A DNA stretch of 64,000 nucleotides from Deinococcus budaensis. GTDB taxonomy: Bacteria > Deinococcota > Deinococci > Deinococcales > Deinococcaceae. Every line of letters begins with the position of its first letter. The stretch's first letter is position 1. The stretch lies in assembly GCF_014201885.1 (NCBI RefSeq), contig NZ_JACHFN010000010.1, positions 1-64,000 of the forward strand, read 5' to 3'. The position numbers were made by a program, and so were the translations under genes. Below are positions 20,658 to 39,186 of the stretch, piece by piece. The notes beneath the pieces were generated by a model. The model was given only the letters and a program-made list of their open reading frames with translations. It had not been told where the DNA came from and made no database searches.

Positions 20658-21268
20658 ATGGACGATCCGGTTTCCCTCTCGGCCTTGCAACATTTTGTCT
20701 TCTGCCCGCGCCAGTGCGCCCTGATTCACGTCGAGGGGGTGTGGGCGGACAACAGCCAGACGGCACGCGGCCACCAGACGCACGAGCGGGCGCACGGCGG
20801 CGGCACGGAAGTCCGCGACGGGGTGCGGACCCTGCGCGCCCTGCCGCTGGTGTCCCGCCAGCACGGCCTCGCGGGGGTAGCGGATGTGGTCGAGCTGTTG
20901 CCTGACGGCTCGCCCCGGCCCGTCGAGTACAAGTCCGGCAAGGCCAAACCCCGGCTGGCCGACGAGGTGCAGCTCTGCGCCCAGGCCCTTTGCCTGGAGG
21001 AGATGTTCGGCGCCGATATCCCCGAAGGCTTCATCTACCACGTCGCCAGCCGGGGGCGCCGGGAGGTGGCCTTCACGCTGGAGCTGCGCGGAGCTGTGCT
21101 GGACGCGCGGGACGGGGTGCGCGCCCTGCTGCGGGGCGGCGTCCTGCCCGCGCCCGCCGCCGACGACCGCTGCCGCTTGTGCAGCCTGTACGACGAGTGC
21201 GAGCCGTTCGCACCGCGTGACTTTCCGGCAGGGTACGACCCCTTCTCGACCCGGATGGATGGAGGCTC

Positions 21269-21272
<4 letters not shown>
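20658..21272 (+). CDS. cas4: Cas4, adaptation exonuclease
   Basis: A 204-residue RecB-like nuclease with an iron-sulfur cluster. It helps select PAM-bearing prespacers and sets their orientation with Cas1-Cas2. Cluster cysteines are in FCPRQCAL (C16, C20) and the C-terminal [10 protein letters not shown]. Nuclease residues lie in [11 protein letters not shown] (Asp) and [10 protein letters not shown] (Glu, Lys), followed by [16 protein letters not shown]. The ATG at 20658 follows TCTGGAG by five bases. The stop overlaps the cas1 start (GTGA). Confidence 0.95.
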
Positions 21273-24019
<2,747 letters not shown>

Positions 24020-24044
24020 GTCATGTCGGGGCGCCCACCCGTGT

Positions 24045-24072
24045 TAGCCTCCTTCCCGTGATCCCACAATGA
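24045..24072 (+). promoter_or_regulatory. Leaderless promoter with a four-codon ORF before the exporter gene
   Basis: TAGCCT (24045-24050) is followed after seven bases by GTG ATC CCA CAA TGA (24058-24072). The stop codon overlaps the exporter ATG at 24069 as ATGA. Ribosomes loading on a leaderless 5' end would finish this VIPQ peptide and could restart at the real gene. Confidence 0.5.
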
Positions 24073-24824
24073 CCCTCGCCGTAATTGCCGTCGGCCTGCT
24101 CGCCGGGGTGCTGGGCGCGATCCTGGGCCTGGGCGGGGGCGTGGTGGTCGTGCCTGCGCTGGAATTCGTGCTGCCGCTCTTCGGGCGCGAGATCAGCATC
24201 AGCCAGGCGGTGGCGGTGTCGCAGATCGGGGTGCTGGCGGTGGGCCTCAGCGGGGCAGCCAGCTACCTGCAACAGGGGCTGGTGCGGGCGCGGACGGGCT
24301 ACCTGCTCTCGCCGTACACCATCCTGGGCGGGGCGGCGGGCAGTTTTCTGGGGCTGGTGCTGCCTGCCCGCGCGGTGGCGACGGTGTTCGCCCTCCTGCT
24401 GCTGTACTCGGCGTACAACCTGCTGCGGGGCCTGAAGCGGGTGGAGGTCGAGCGGCCCCCCAGCCGCCTTGTGCCCCCGGCCATGACCTTCGCGGGCGTG
24501 ATGAGCGGTCTGCTGGGCATCGGCGGGGGCACGGTGCAGGTGCCGGTGCTCAACCTGCTGGCAGGTGTGCCCATCCGGCAGGCCATCGCCACCTCGACTT
24601 TCATCATGGGGCTGACTGCCGTGGGCAACGCGCTGGTGTATCAGGCAGGGGGGTTGCTTGACGTGCGCCTCGCCGCCGGGGTCGCGCTGGGCGTGTTGAT
24701 CGGGGCGCGGGCGGGCGCCGGACTGCAAAGCCGCATTCCCGCCGCGCAGCTCAAGCTGTTTTTCAGCGTGCTCCTGATCTTCACGGCGGGGCAACTGCTG
24801 TGGAAGTACTGGGGGCAGGTGTGA
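24069..24824 (+). CDS. TauE/SafE-family anion exporter
   Basis: A 251-residue membrane protein with about seven or eight hydrophobic helices. TauE/SafE proteins export sulfite, sulfoacetate or related organosulfur anions; the substrate here is not known. Two family repeats are visible: [19 protein letters not shown] (about residues 12-30) and [22 protein letters not shown] (about 140-161), each with the G-L/I-G-G-G motif. No ribosome site precedes the ATG; translation probably depends on the overlapping four-codon leader. The next small gene overlaps its stop (GTGA). Confidence 0.88.
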   Translation: MTLAVIAVGLLAGVLGAILGLGGGVVVVPALEFVLPLFGREISISQAVAVSQIGVLAVGLSGAASYLQQGLVRARTGYLLSPYTILGGAAGSFLGLVLPARAVATVFALLLLYSAYNLLRGLKRVEVERPPSRLVPPAMTFAGVMSGLLGIGGGTVQVPVLNLLAGVPIRQAIATSTFIMGLTAVGNALVYQAGGLLDVRLAAGVALGVLIGARAGAGLQSRIPAAQLKLFFSVLLIFTAGQLLWKYWGQV

Positions 24825-25105
24825 CCCCGCCCGAGTCCAGCCGCCCGACCGAACTCGCCGGGTTGCCTGCCTGGCTCTATCCCCTGGGCTTCTGGGTGGC
24901 GGTCACGCTGCTGGCGCTGGGGGTGCTGGTTCCCCGCCTCGCGCTGCTGGGTGTCGTGGGTGTGGCTGCCGTGCCGGTCCTGGCCGCCGTGTGGGTCGCC
25001 GTGGGCGCGTGGCGCCGGGACCGCCGCCTCAGCCTCGCGGCGCTGGCCGCGCTGGGCGGGCTGGCGGTCGTATTTGTGGTCAAGGGCTTTTTGCCGGGAA
25101 GCTGA
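24821..25105 (+). CDS. Small membrane protein, unknown function
   Basis: A 94-residue protein with three hydrophobic stretches (about residues 15-35, 38-58 and 68-88) and a basic loop ([10 protein letters not shown]) between the last two. I recognise no family. The GTG overlaps the exporter stop, so the two are likely made together and this may be an accessory subunit. Confidence 0.7.
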   Translation: MTPPESSRPTELAGLPAWLYPLGFWVAVTLLALGVLVPRLALLGVVGVAAVPVLAAVWVAVGAWRRDRRLSLAALAALGGLAVVFVVKGFLPGS

Positions 25106-25142
25106 CCTCGTCCCCCGGCGTCAGAATCTCTAAGCTGGGGGC

Positions 25143-26327
25143 ATGACCTTCCGGGCCGCCCTGCTGCTGGGCCTCACGCTGCTGCCCCCCGCCGCCCACG
25201 CCCAGCGCACCCCACAGGAGCTGGCGGCCGCGCTTCAGCGGACAGCGCGTGCCGGGGACGCCCCCGCCTACCGCGCCCTCCTCGCGCCGGAGGGCACCTT
25301 CGCGGTCGAGGGCGCCAACTTCGCGGCGGACCTGGCCCGCCGGGTGCCCCGCGACGTGACGTTCACCTTCAGCGACCTGCGGGGGGAGGGCGCGCGGGCG
25401 GCCGCGACCCTCACCCTGGCATGGACGCGGGTCCCGGAGGGCCAGACCGGGAGCCGCGCCGGGGGGCAGCCCAACCGCGTCAGCCTCCCCGTTCAGCTCG
25501 TCCGGGTGGGGGAGGTGTGGCGCTACGCGGGCGAGGCGTTCCTGGCGGTCTCTCCCAGTCCTGTCCCCGCTGACCCCGCCCCAGCCCAGACAGGCACGGC
25601 CCAGACAGGTACAGCTCAGACAGGCACGTTGCTCGCGCTGGCGGTGCCCGGCCTGCCCGAGCGGGTGGCGCCTCTCGCCGGGCTGCTGCCGCGCGCCGCC
25701 CGGGAGGTCCGGGCCGTGCTGGGGCTGGACGTGCCCGGGAACGCCGTGGTCAAGGTCTACCCGGATGCCGAGCGCCTCAGCGCCAGCGTCGCCCTCTCGC
25801 TGCAACCCGTCTCGGGCTGGAATGAACCCGGCGAGGCGATCAAGCTGGCCCTGCCCGGCGGCGCCCCCGCCCAGGCCGAGGCCTCGGCGCTGCGGGTGCT
25901 GACCCACGAGTTCACCCACCTCGCCGTGGGGGTGGCGGCCCAGCGGGCAGGCGGGCCGCAGGGCGACAAGCGCATCCCCTGGTGGCTGCACGAGGGGCTG
26001 GCAAACTTCGCCGCCCGCGCCTTTACCGCCGGGGCGAGCTGGCAATCGGGGCAGGCCCGCGCCAACGCCTACGCCCGCGCCGGATGGGTGCCCCTCTCCG
26101 AGCTGGCCGACTTCCCCGCCGTCCCCGAGAATCGCTGGGACCACGCCTACCGTCAGGGCCTCGGCGTAGTGGAGTTCCTGGCCGGGAAGCAGGGCCGGGA
26201 CGCCCCCTGGCGGCTCGCGCAGGCCTTCGCGCAGACGGGGGACCGTGACCGGGCAGCCCGCGCCCTGGGTTTCGCCTCTTTCGCCGCGCTGGAGCGGGAG
26301 GCGCGGGCGTGGCTGGCCGCCCGCTGA
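25143..26327 (+). CDS. Secreted gluzincin-like metallopeptidase
   Basis: A 394-residue protein with a Sec signal ([21 protein letters not shown]; cleavage after AHA). An N-terminal NTF2-like segment (about residues 25-135) is followed by a linker with AQTGT three times (about 150-165), encoded by tandem DNA repeats near 25585-25630. The C-terminal part has the zinc motif HEFTHLA (about 257) and [12 protein letters not shown] about 20 residues later (third ligand Glu), which is the peptidase MA-like pattern. The substrate is unknown. The ATG follows TAAGCT by six bases, so it has its own leaderless promoter. Confidence 0.82.
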   Translation: MTFRAALLLGLTLLPPAAHAQRTPQELAAALQRTARAGDAPAYRALLAPEGTFAVEGANFAADLARRVPRDVTFTFSDLRGEGARAAATLTLAWTRVPEGQTGSRAGGQPNRVSLPVQLVRVGEVWRYAGEAFLAVSPSPVPADPAPAQTGTAQTGTAQTGTLLALAVPGLPERVAPLAGLLPRAAREVRAVLGLDVPGNAVVKVYPDAERLSASVALSLQPVSGWNEPGEAIKLALPGGAPAQAEASALRVLTHEFTHLAVGVAAQRAGGPQGDKRIPWWLHEGLANFAARAFTAGASWQSGQARANAYARAGWVPLSELADFPAVPENRWDHAYRQGLGVVEFLAGKQGRDAPWRLAQAFAQTGDRDRAARALGFASFAALEREARAWLAAR

Positions 26328-26382
26328 AGCCTGCCCCTGTGTGTCATGGTCGGTGGACAAACGCCCCGCCGCCCCCTACCCT

Positions 26383-26397
26383 TTGAACCGAGTTCAA
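26383..26397 (+). promoter_or_regulatory. Palindromic operator candidate before the fad operon
   Basis: TTGAAC-CGA-GTTCAA is a perfect six-base inverted repeat with a three-base centre, 30 bases before the fadN-like start. It overlaps a possible -10 (CAATAT at 26395-26400). This fits a TetR-type repressor of beta-oxidation genes, by analogy with Thermus FadR control. No regulator gene is nearby. Confidence 0.5.
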
Positions 26398-26427
26398 TAT
26401 TTGAAACTGCTCACCGCAGGAGGTCAC

Positions 26428-28773
<2,346 letters not shown>

Positions 28774-28776
28774 GCC

Positions 28777-29967
28777 GTGAGCGACCGTCCCCGCCTCCTG
28801 GGCCGCCTGCGGCATGTCCGCAAGCGCCGCGCGGCCGCCTGGGCCGCCCTGGGCTACGCCGCGTTGCTGGGCGTCGGGGCGTTCGTGGGCGCCGAAATCA
28901 CCCTGCGGTCCAAAACCCGCTGGGTGAAGGGGGCGTTCGTTCCGGTGGGGCGGCGCGGGAACTCGGTGTACCTGCCCGCCTCGCCGGAAACGCTCTCGCG
29001 CGGGGTCATCGGCATCGTGCCCCTGCGGCCCAACCGGGGGCACGCGGTGCTGGGTCCGGCCAGGATCGCCGGAACGCTGGTGCGGCGTGAGATCGGCGAG
29101 GAGCGCGGCGTCCTGCCCAACGGCGCCCTCGCCTGGGCCTCCTCCTTCGTCTACAACGGCACCCCGGCGCAACTGGGCGTGGCGTACGAGAACACAGCCA
29201 TCAGCACGCCGCTGGGCGAGATGCCCGCGTGGCACATTCCCCCGGTCTCCGGCGAGCGGGACGCCATCGTGATCGTCGTCCACGGGCACGGCGGGCAGCG
29301 GTCGCAGGCCTTGCGGATGCTCCCGGCGCTGCGGCGGACAGGTACGGGGTCCCTCTTCGTCACCTTCCGCAATGCCCACGGCGCCCCGCGCTCCGGGAAC
29401 GGCTATCACACCCTGGGCGACGAGGAGGCCGAGGACGTGCTCGCCGCCCTGACCTGGGCGCGGGAGGCGGGCTACCGGCGGGCGGTGCTGTACGGCTTTT
29501 CGATGGGCGGCAACATCGTCCTGAGCGTGCTGCGGCCCAAGCACGAGCCGTTTCCCCTCCCCGTCCAGGGCGTCATGCTCGACTGCCCGGTGCTCGACTG
29601 GCGCGCGACCATCCGCTGGCAGGGGCAGCGGTACGGCCTGCCGCCCTTCGTGGCGCGGCATGTGGCGACCTTCGTGCAATACGTCGTCACCCGCCGCTCA
29701 GGACAGGATTTCGACGCGGTAGACCAGATCAGGGCCGCCCCGGGTTTCCGGCTGCCCATCCTCCTGTGGCACGGCACCCGCGACCGCACCATTCCGGTGG
29801 GGCAGGCCGACGCCCTCGCCGCCGCCCGCCCCGATCTGGTGGAGTACCACCGGGTCGAGGGAGCCAAGCACATCCGCTGCTGGAACATCGACCCGGCGGG
29901 GTACGACGCGGCGCTGGAGGGGTTCGTGGCGCGGGTGTTGGGAAGTGAGGCAGCGAATCATGGTTGA
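28777..29967 (+). CDS. Membrane-anchored alpha/beta hydrolase
   Basis: A 396-residue protein starting three bases after fadN. One hydrophobic helix (about residues 20-40) anchors it; the rest is an alpha/beta hydrolase. The oxyanion strand is [12 protein letters not shown] (about 165-176), the nucleophile elbow is YGFSMGGN (Ser near 248), the acid is in [12 protein letters not shown], and the His is in EGAKHIRCW. An esterase or lipase acting on acyl substrates would fit the beta-oxidation operon, but specificity is inferred only from context. The GTG start has no strong ribosome site and may rely on coupling with fadN. Confidence 0.85.
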   Translation: MSDRPRLLGRLRHVRKRRAAAWAALGYAALLGVGAFVGAEITLRSKTRWVKGAFVPVGRRGNSVYLPASPETLSRGVIGIVPLRPNRGHAVLGPARIAGTLVRREIGEERGVLPNGALAWASSFVYNGTPAQLGVAYENTAISTPLGEMPAWHIPPVSGERDAIVIVVHGHGGQRSQALRMLPALRRTGTGSLFVTFRNAHGAPRSGNGYHTLGDEEAEDVLAALTWAREAGYRRAVLYGFSMGGNIVLSVLRPKHEPFPLPVQGVMLDCPVLDWRATIRWQGQRYGLPPFVARHVATFVQYVVTRRSGQDFDAVDQIRAAPGFRLPILLWHGTRDRTIPVGQADALAAARPDLVEYHRVEGAKHIRCWNIDPAGYDAALEGFVARVLGSEAANHG

Positions 29968-30439
29968 TGGCGCTTCTGTCAACCTCTATGAGTTCCTGTC
30001 TGCCCTCAGCCGGTTTCGGTCAGAGGCTATTCGGTTGGTAGAGGGGCTGAGTAGAGAGGAAATTGTTCAGAACAAGGTCGTTCGTTTAAATAACAATTTT
30101 TCTCTCACACCGTCTCTGGCTCACCCAGGTTTACACCTTTCGCTCGGAGTCGGTATGGAGCTTGAAGGGGGTGATTTAACGTGGGCCGTCGATGTTCGAC
30201 TAACATATGAGGTAACGGTAGTCACGGCAAACCTTAGCGCCTCCCATTACGATGAGCCCTACCAAACGCTAGTCCGGGACCTCGGCGGGGCTGAGCTTGG
30301 AGTAGATGTAGAAGGTCTCCAACAGTTGAACCTCATCGTCGATGAGTTGCTAGACGACCTCAGTCGGACCCTGAAATCCGCCTCTCTCTTGGAACTTCAC
30401 AGACAGAGCGTCAACAAGCCCTTTTTCCCCAACCTCTAA
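29960..30439 (+). CDS. Low-GC orphan protein inside the fad operon
   Basis: A 159-residue protein that I do not recognise. It starts [19 protein letters not shown] and ends [10 protein letters not shown], with no signal peptide or membrane helix. Its base composition is plainly different: AT-rich runs such as TTTAAATAACAATTTTTC and codons TTA, ATA and AAT, which its neighbours avoid. The start overlaps the hydrolase stop, and fadA follows after 13 bases, so it sits cleanly within the operon. It looks like a recent insertion, perhaps the remnant of a mobile or polymorphic gene pair. The GTG at 29945 is an alternative start. Confidence 0.7.
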   Translation: MVDGASVNLYEFLSALSRFRSEAIRLVEGLSREEIVQNKVVRLNNNFSLTPSLAHPGLHLSLGVGMELEGGDLTWAVDVRLTYEVTVVTANLSASHYDEPYQTLVRDLGGAELGVDVEGLQQLNLIVDELLDDLSRTLKSASLLELHRQSVNKPFFPNL

Positions 30440-30452
30440 AGGAGTCAACCTC

Positions 30453-31658
<1,206 letters not shown>

Positions 31659-31679
31659 ACCGCCCTCCCTACTGAGAAG

Positions 31680-31704
31680 CCCCGCCCAGTGCGGGGTTTT
31701 CTTT
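31680..31704 (+). terminator. Terminator after fadA
   Basis: CCCCGC pairs with GCGGGG around CCAGT and is followed by TTTTCTTT. Confidence 0.85.
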
Positions 31705-31797
31705 GCTTCGCCGCAGCTCAAGGCCCGCTCAAGAACGCGCCCCGGCCTTCACTCACGTCTCTCAGGAACTGTAGACGGTATGGGCCAGGGAGAACTG

Positions 31798-32213
31798 ATG
31801 GTGGAAGGTGTGGTGGAGGCGATAAGGGACCTGTTTCCTGGGGCTGTGGTGCAGCACGTCGCGGGAGATTTCTATTTCATGGCGAGGGAAGACCAGCCGA
31901 TGCCCTTTGCCACGCTGGTGACTTCCGACCAGCACGACGCGGCCTCGGACCTGGGCCGGGCGGGAATCTACCGCCTGAATATCGGGCCGAGGCCGGAGAC
32001 TTACCGGCGCTCTTTGGGCCGCTGCCCGCGCCCCGCCCGGACTGGGGCGTCCTCGACACCGGCCACGATTACCGGCAGTTGGACGTGCTGATGCCCCACC
32101 CGGTCTATGCGCCGGTAGGCTGGGTGTGCGTCCTGAATCCGGCCGCCGTGACCTTTGAGGGGCTGCGCCCCCTGTTGCAGGAAGCCTACGAAAAGGCGAA
32201 GGGGCGCAGGTAG
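31798..32213 (+). pseudogene. DUF6194 family gene broken by a -1 frameshift
   Basis: The N-terminal half reads MVEGVVEAIRDLFPGAVVQ... to RLNIGPRPETYR in one frame. The family then continues in the next frame as ALFGPLPAPRPDWGVLDTGHDY... to AYEKAKGRR. The switch lies at about 32004-32008, where TACCGGCGCTC would need one more G (CCGGGCGC) to restore a single chain of about 138 residues. Both halves match one DUF6194 pattern, so this is a recent loss or a sequencing error. GGGAGAA five bases before the ATG supports the start. Function of the family is unknown. Confidence 0.75.
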
Positions 32214-32223
32214 ATCGCGGGCT

Positions 32224-33033
32224 TTACCTCCCCGTCTTCCCGAAGTGCTCCAGCTGTGCCGGCGCCTCGGCGGGGGTGCCGCGCAGCTTCAGCAGCCTGG
32301 CGGTGCCCGCGCCGTACTCGGCCAGCCGCCCGTCCACGTACAGCACGAGGACGCGGCTGCCGTCGGGGGAAAGGCGGGCGGTCACGGTTCCGGCTCCGCC
32401 GATTTGTCCGGCGCCCCTGGGGTAGGGCAGGCGCGGGATGGTGGCGACGTGCGCCCCGCTGCGGGCGTCCCAGACCACGGCGGGGTCGCCCCCGAAACGG
32501 CGAAAGGAGGTCGTGACCATCCGCCGCCCGTCCGCGCTGAAGTGGACCTGGCCGCTGTAGCCTCCCTCGCGCCAGACGTACTGACCGTTCGGCCCGTAAG
32601 TGCGGGCGACCTGAAGCGGCGCGGCCCAGCGCAGCGGGCTGAGGTTCCAGAACGACGGTGCCCAGGCGTCGGCGGGCCGCTCTCCCTCCTCGCCCCGGAA
32701 GGGCAGCAGGAGCGAGCGGCTGCCGGGTGTGAAGTCGGCGTTCAGCACGCGGGCAAAAGGAGCCAGAAAGGTCTTCACCCGCACGCCTTTCCCCACGTCC
32801 CACAGTTGCACGTAGCCCTGGTCGGTCAGGTTCAGCAGCCACTTCCCGTCCGGGCTGAACTTGGTCTCCGTCACGGCGTTCAGGCCCGGGGTCGTCGCCT
32901 GGAACAGCAACCGGCCGCCCTCGTAGAGCCTCATCGTGGCCTGACCGGGCGGCGTGTTCTTGTGGACCTCGGCGCGCGGTTGGGCGGAGGCCACCGAGCA
33001 CAGCGCGAGGAGCAGGCACGGGAGGCGCAGCAT
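32224..33033 (-). CDS. Secreted WD40-like beta-propeller protein
   Basis: A 269-residue protein with a signal peptide ([18 protein letters not shown]; AxA site) and blades of a WD40/YVTN-type propeller: [73 protein letters not shown]. The role is probably binding, not catalysis. The start at 33033 follows GACAAT by six bases; a longer frame to 33069 adds no signal-like sequence. It is divergent from the RlmI-like gene, with only 70 bases between them. Confidence 0.8.
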   Translation of the reverse strand: MLRLPCLLLALCSVASAQPRAEVHKNTPPGQATMRLYEGGRLLFQATTPGLNAVTETKFSPDGKWLLNLTDQGYVQLWDVGKGVRVKTFLAPFARVLNADFTPGSRSLLLPFRGEEGERPADAWAPSFWNLSPLRWAAPLQVARTYGPNGQYVWREGGYSGQVHFSADGRRMVTTSFRRFGGDPAVVWDARSGAHVATIPRLPYPRGAGQIGGAGTVTARLSPDGSRVLVLYVDGRLAEYGAGTARLLKLRGTPAEAPAQLEHFGKTGR

Positions 33034-33103
33034 GGTCCCATTGTCGCCCAGGAGCCACGGGCGTTCCATTGTCGCGGCGGCCCCTGCGCTACCCTGCCCC
33101 CCG

Positions 33104-34312
<1,209 letters not shown>

Positions 34313-34365
34313 TCCGGCCTGCCCGCCGGGGGAGCGCCCCGCAGCGCCGTTTCCTGCCCCCCGGC

Positions 34366-35376
34366 CTACTCGGCGGGCGTGGCGAACACCTGCGTCCAGT
34401 AGTGCCGGTAGGGCGTCTCCGGCCGGTGGACGTAGGCCACGCCGATGCGGGTAAAGTCGCCCATGATGTTGCGGCAGTGGCCGGGGCTGCGCAGCCAGGC
34501 GTCCACGACGGCGCCGGGGGTGGTCTGACCGGCCGCGATGTTCTCCGCGCTGCTGCGGACCTCCAGCCCGCTGGCCTCGACGCGCTGGGCCGGTGTGCTG
34601 CCGTCCAAGCCGCTGCGGTGGTCGAAGTAGCCGTGCAGCGCCATGCCCGCCGACTGCGCCAGGGCCGCGACCTCCAGCTGAGGCTGACGGCTCAGCGGCG
34701 GCCGGGCCGGACCCCCCGCGCGCAGGGTGGCGCAGTTCCAGCCCTCTGCCCGCGCCTGATTGGTGAGACGCAGCACCTCGGTTTCGAAAGGCACGCTGCC
34801 GGGAAGGGCGGCGGCGCGAAACTCCACGCTGCGCTCCAGCGGGCCGCCCTCTCCCGGCAGGCGCACGCTGGCGCGGTGCTCGCCCGCCGTCAGCGGCAGC
34901 GGCCCGGTGGCGAGCCCGGGACCGCTGCCGCTGCCCGCCGCGCGGCCGTCCAGGGTGAAACTGGGTGTGCCGGGACGGTAGGCCACGCTGCCCGCCGCCG
35001 AGAGCCGGACCTCGCCGCGCCCCAGCAGCACGACCAGCGCGGCGCGCTCGGGGCCGCTGCTCTCGACCTGCACCTCGCCGGTGGCGGTCGAGCGCACCCG
35101 GCCGCGCTCGTCGAGCAGCTGCGCCTGCACCGTGTAGCGCCCCGGGCGGTAGTACGTGTGGGCTGTGGCGGCGCCCTGGCCCTCGCGGCCGTCTCCGAAG
35201 CTCCACACCACGCGGTACTCGGCCGGAGCCTGCGCCCGGAAGGTGACGGTCAGCGGCGCCCGGCGCGTCTCGTTCATCGAGAAGTTCACCTGAAAGTTCA
35301 CGGGCTGCGCCGCACACGCCCCCAGCACCGCCCCGCCCGCCAGCAGGCTCGCCCGCATCCATCCCCCGGTCCTCAC
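34366..35376 (-). CDS. Lipoprotein with PKD and CAP (SCP/PR-1) domains
   Basis: A 336-residue protein exported and lipid-anchored: the signal ends in the lipobox VLGAC (Cys 21). A PKD-like domain follows ([18 protein letters not shown], about residues 58-75), then a second beta region, then a CAP domain (about 203-333) with [34 protein letters not shown] and [16 protein letters not shown] proteins in bacteria are poorly understood; binding roles outside the cell are usual. The GTG at 35376 is six bases after TAGGCT, so the leaderless start is favoured over the internal ATG at 35358. Confidence 0.88.
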   Translation of the reverse strand: MRTGGWMRASLLAGGAVLGACAAQPVNFQVNFSMNETRRAPLTVTFRAQAPAEYRVVWSFGDGREGQGAATAHTYYRPGRYTVQAQLLDERGRVRSTATGEVQVESSGPERAALVVLLGRGEVRLSAAGSVAYRPGTPSFTLDGRAAGSGSGPGLATGPLPLTAGEHRASVRLPGEGGPLERSVEFRAAALPGSVPFETEVLRLTNQARAEGWNCATLRAGGPARPPLSRQPQLEVAALAQSAGMALHGYFDHRSGLDGSTPAQRVEASGLEVRSSAENIAAGQTTPGAVVDAWLRSPGHCRNIMGDFTRIGVAYVHRPETPYRHYWTQVFATPAE

Positions 35377-35527
35377 CGGGGTAGCCTAGAGCATTTGCCC
35401 CAGGGAAGTCCCCGGGTTTGCTGGCCCAGCGGCCGGGGCCTTGCGCCCTGTCCCAGGTTCCGGTGGGTCAGGTCCGTCGCCGGTTTCGCCCAGCCTGGCC
35501 CGCTTCCCGGCGCGTCCCCCGCGCGGC

Positions 35528-36103
<576 letters not shown>

Positions 36104-36171
36104 GTCCCTCCCACCATACCCCGCCGCCTGCAAGAGGCGCGTCAGCCTTTTGGCAGTAGCATCCCCTTCCC

Positions 36172-36519
36172 TTGCTCCCTGACACGCTCTCCACCGCCCC
36201 CGTCAGTGAAGCCCTGCGCCCCCTGCTGCCCGACCTGAGCGTGGGCGCCGTGCTAGGCTTTGCCACCGGCTACGCGCTGAAAAGGCTGGGCCGCCTGGCC
36301 CTGCTGGCGCTGGGGCTGCTGTTCCTGACCCTGCAACTGCTGGTCTCCTTCGACCTGGTCACCGTGAACTGGCCGCGCGTGCAGGCCCTGGCCGACCCCC
36401 TGCTGCGCCAGGGCGGCGAGCTGGGCACCGACTGGCTGGCCCGCGTCCTGACCGCCCGGCTGCCCTTCGCGGGGGCCTTCACGGCGGGGCTGCTGCTGGG
36501 CCTGCGGGTGCGCGGGTAG
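36172..36519 (+). CDS. FUN14-family small membrane protein
   Basis: A 115-residue protein with hydrophobic helices at about 24-45, 44-60 and 94-112 and the FUN14-like pattern VGAVLGFATGYALKRLGRLAL. Eukaryotic FUN14 proteins act in mitochondrial outer membranes; the bacterial role is unknown. The start appears to be TTG at 36172, nine bases after TAGCAT, because no ATG or GTG precedes the first helix. It is divergent from the sigma factor with 68 bases between. Confidence 0.75.
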   Translation: MLPDTLSTAPVSEALRPLLPDLSVGAVLGFATGYALKRLGRLALLALGLLFLTLQLLVSFDLVTVNWPRVQALADPLLRQGGELGTDWLARVLTARLPFAGAFTAGLLLGLRVRG

Positions 36520-36541
36520 GCAGGCGGGGGCGCCCGGCGGG

Positions 36542-37117
36542 TTACAGGTACGCCAGCGCCCAGTCGGCCTGCCCGTGGTCCTGCCCGGCGCGCAGCAGCG
36601 CCAGCCCGTCGGGGGCGGGGTCGCGGTGGTGGGGAAGTCCAGAGGCCAGCGCCTCGAACTCCTCCAGCGGCAGCTTGCGGGGCGGGTGGACCACCCCAGC
36701 CACCACCCCGCCGCGCACCTCGTAGACCGCGCCGTACACGTTGCCGCGCCGGGCGTCGAGCGAGACGGCGACCCGGCCTTCCGGCCCAGGTCCGTCCACC
36801 CCGCGCACCAGCGCCTCCAGGGTGGCTACGCCGCGCACGGGCGCCCCCCACACCCGCCCCAGCCCCAGCGCGTAGCTCGCGCCCACCCGCACGCCGGTAT
36901 AGGACCCCGGCCCGGTGCCGATCACCAGCGCGTCGGCGCGGAAAGGCAGTCCGGCGCGGCCAAACAGCGCGCCGGTCTCGTCGGCCAGGCGCTCGGCGTG
37001 GGCGCGGCCCACCTCCTGCGAGAGGGTGAGGGCGCCGCCGGGCCAGCTCAGCGCCAGGGTCAGGAAGGGGGTGGCGGTGTCCAGAGCGAGGGTGACGGGG
37101 GCGGCGGGAGCGGACAT
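36542..37117 (-). CDS. tsaB: tRNA threonylcarbamoyladenosine synthesis protein TsaB
   Basis: A 191-residue ASKHA-fold protein, partner of TsaD in making t6A at position 37 of ANN-decoding tRNAs. Signatures are VTLALDTATPFLTLALS, GRAHAERLADETGALF, the GTGPGSYTGVRVGASYALGLG block (about residues 69-88, the TsaD contact region) and SLDARRGNVYGAVYE. The ATG at 37117 follows TACAAT by seven bases. The ATG at 37126 lies within that hexamer and is rejected. It converges on the FUN14 gene. Confidence 0.93.
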   Translation of the reverse strand: MSAPAAPVTLALDTATPFLTLALSWPGGALTLSQEVGRAHAERLADETGALFGRAGLPFRADALVIGTGPGSYTGVRVGASYALGLGRVWGAPVRGVATLEALVRGVDGPGPEGRVAVSLDARRGNVYGAVYEVRGGVVAGVVHPPRKLPLEEFEALASGLPHHRDPAPDGLALLRAGQDHGQADWALAYL

Positions 37118-37225
37118 GGCGGGCATTGTAGGGTGGCCCGGTGGGGGCGCTGTCACCAGGCCAGGGACGTGAGGGCGGGGCGCGGGATTCGGGGCGCGGC
37201 GGCGCGGTGGTATGGTGGGCGCACC

Positions 37226-38368
<1,143 letters not shown>

Positions 38369-38383
38369 GCCGGGAGCGCCCCG

Positions 38384-38422
38384 GCGAGGAGGCCAGAGCA
38401 TTGCACGCTCTGGCCTCCTCGC
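38384..38422. terminator. Bidirectional terminator after gltA
   Basis: A perfect 16-bp stem (GCGAGGAGGCCAGAGC with its complement) around ATTGCAC. The convergent gene ends at 38435, so it can serve both. Confidence 0.8.
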
Positions 38423-38434
38423 TGCCCGCCTCTC

Positions 38435-38866
38435 TCAGGCGTGCAGCGGCTCGACCACCCAGGGGCCGTAGTGGTTGACAAAGCGGGCCTGACTGTCGCG
38501 GAAGGCCTGCGCGATCTGGGCCACCGTGCCCGGCTGGCCGCTCACGTCCACGCTCAGGACGATCTCGCCGCGCGCCAACGCCCGGGCATACTGCTCGACG
38601 TGGCCGCGCTCGTCGGTCATGCCCTGCATCATGCGCAGGAAGCGCCCCCACAGGCCGTGGTGGGCACCGTCCTCGTCGAGGGCGCGCTGGCCGCCTTCGC
38701 CCACGATCATCTGCACGTCCTGGTCGCCCAGGCCCAGCGCGAGCAGCCGCGCCGTGCACTGCTGCACGTCCTCCAGCGCGCCGAAAATGCCGTAGACGCG
38801 GCCCCGGCTAAAGAGCGTGAAATGCGCGGCGCCGGGCCGCGCGGCGGGACGGGAACGGGTGGGCAT
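38435..38866 (-). CDS. Conserved hypothetical protein
   Basis: A 143-residue soluble protein I cannot place with confidence. It has a short strand-helix unit (GRVYGIFGALEDVQQCTARLLALGL), a helix pair around MMQGMTDERGHVEQYARALARGE, and a final strand IVLSVDVSG. This resembles small stress proteins of the GsiB/YflT type in layout only. GGAGG lies seven bases before the ATG. The 320 bases between it and the next gene hold a TACCCT hexamer near 38980 and a short hairpin, and nothing else I recognise. Confidence 0.7.
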   Translation of the reverse strand: MPTRSRPAARPGAAHFTLFSRGRVYGIFGALEDVQQCTARLLALGLGDQDVQMIVGEGGQRALDEDGAHHGLWGRFLRMMQGMTDERGHVEQYARALARGEIVLSVDVSGQPGTVAQIAQAFRDSQARFVNHYGPWVVEPLHA

Positions 38867-39186
38867 GGGCGCCTCCTGAGGCTGGGCCGGAGCGCGGCAC
38901 ACCTCCGCCCCGGACTGGGAAGGGCGGGCGGCGGAACGCGGCGCGGGCGAGGTGCAGCTTGGAGGTTGACTCCCAGGGTACTCCGGCTTTCCCCGCCGCT
39001 GCTGGGAGCCGGGACACAAGTCGGCCCCGCCTGGACGCTGGCTCCCCCCGCCGCTTGCGCAGCGCGGAGGCCGGTGCATCCGGCCCGGGAGGCCAGAGGA
39101 ACAGACCCCCGGCGCGGCGCCAGAGGTCCTGGGGGCGGTGCGCTTTGCGGGTGGGGTGGCCTGTCATGGGGCCGGGCTGAGCTGGC

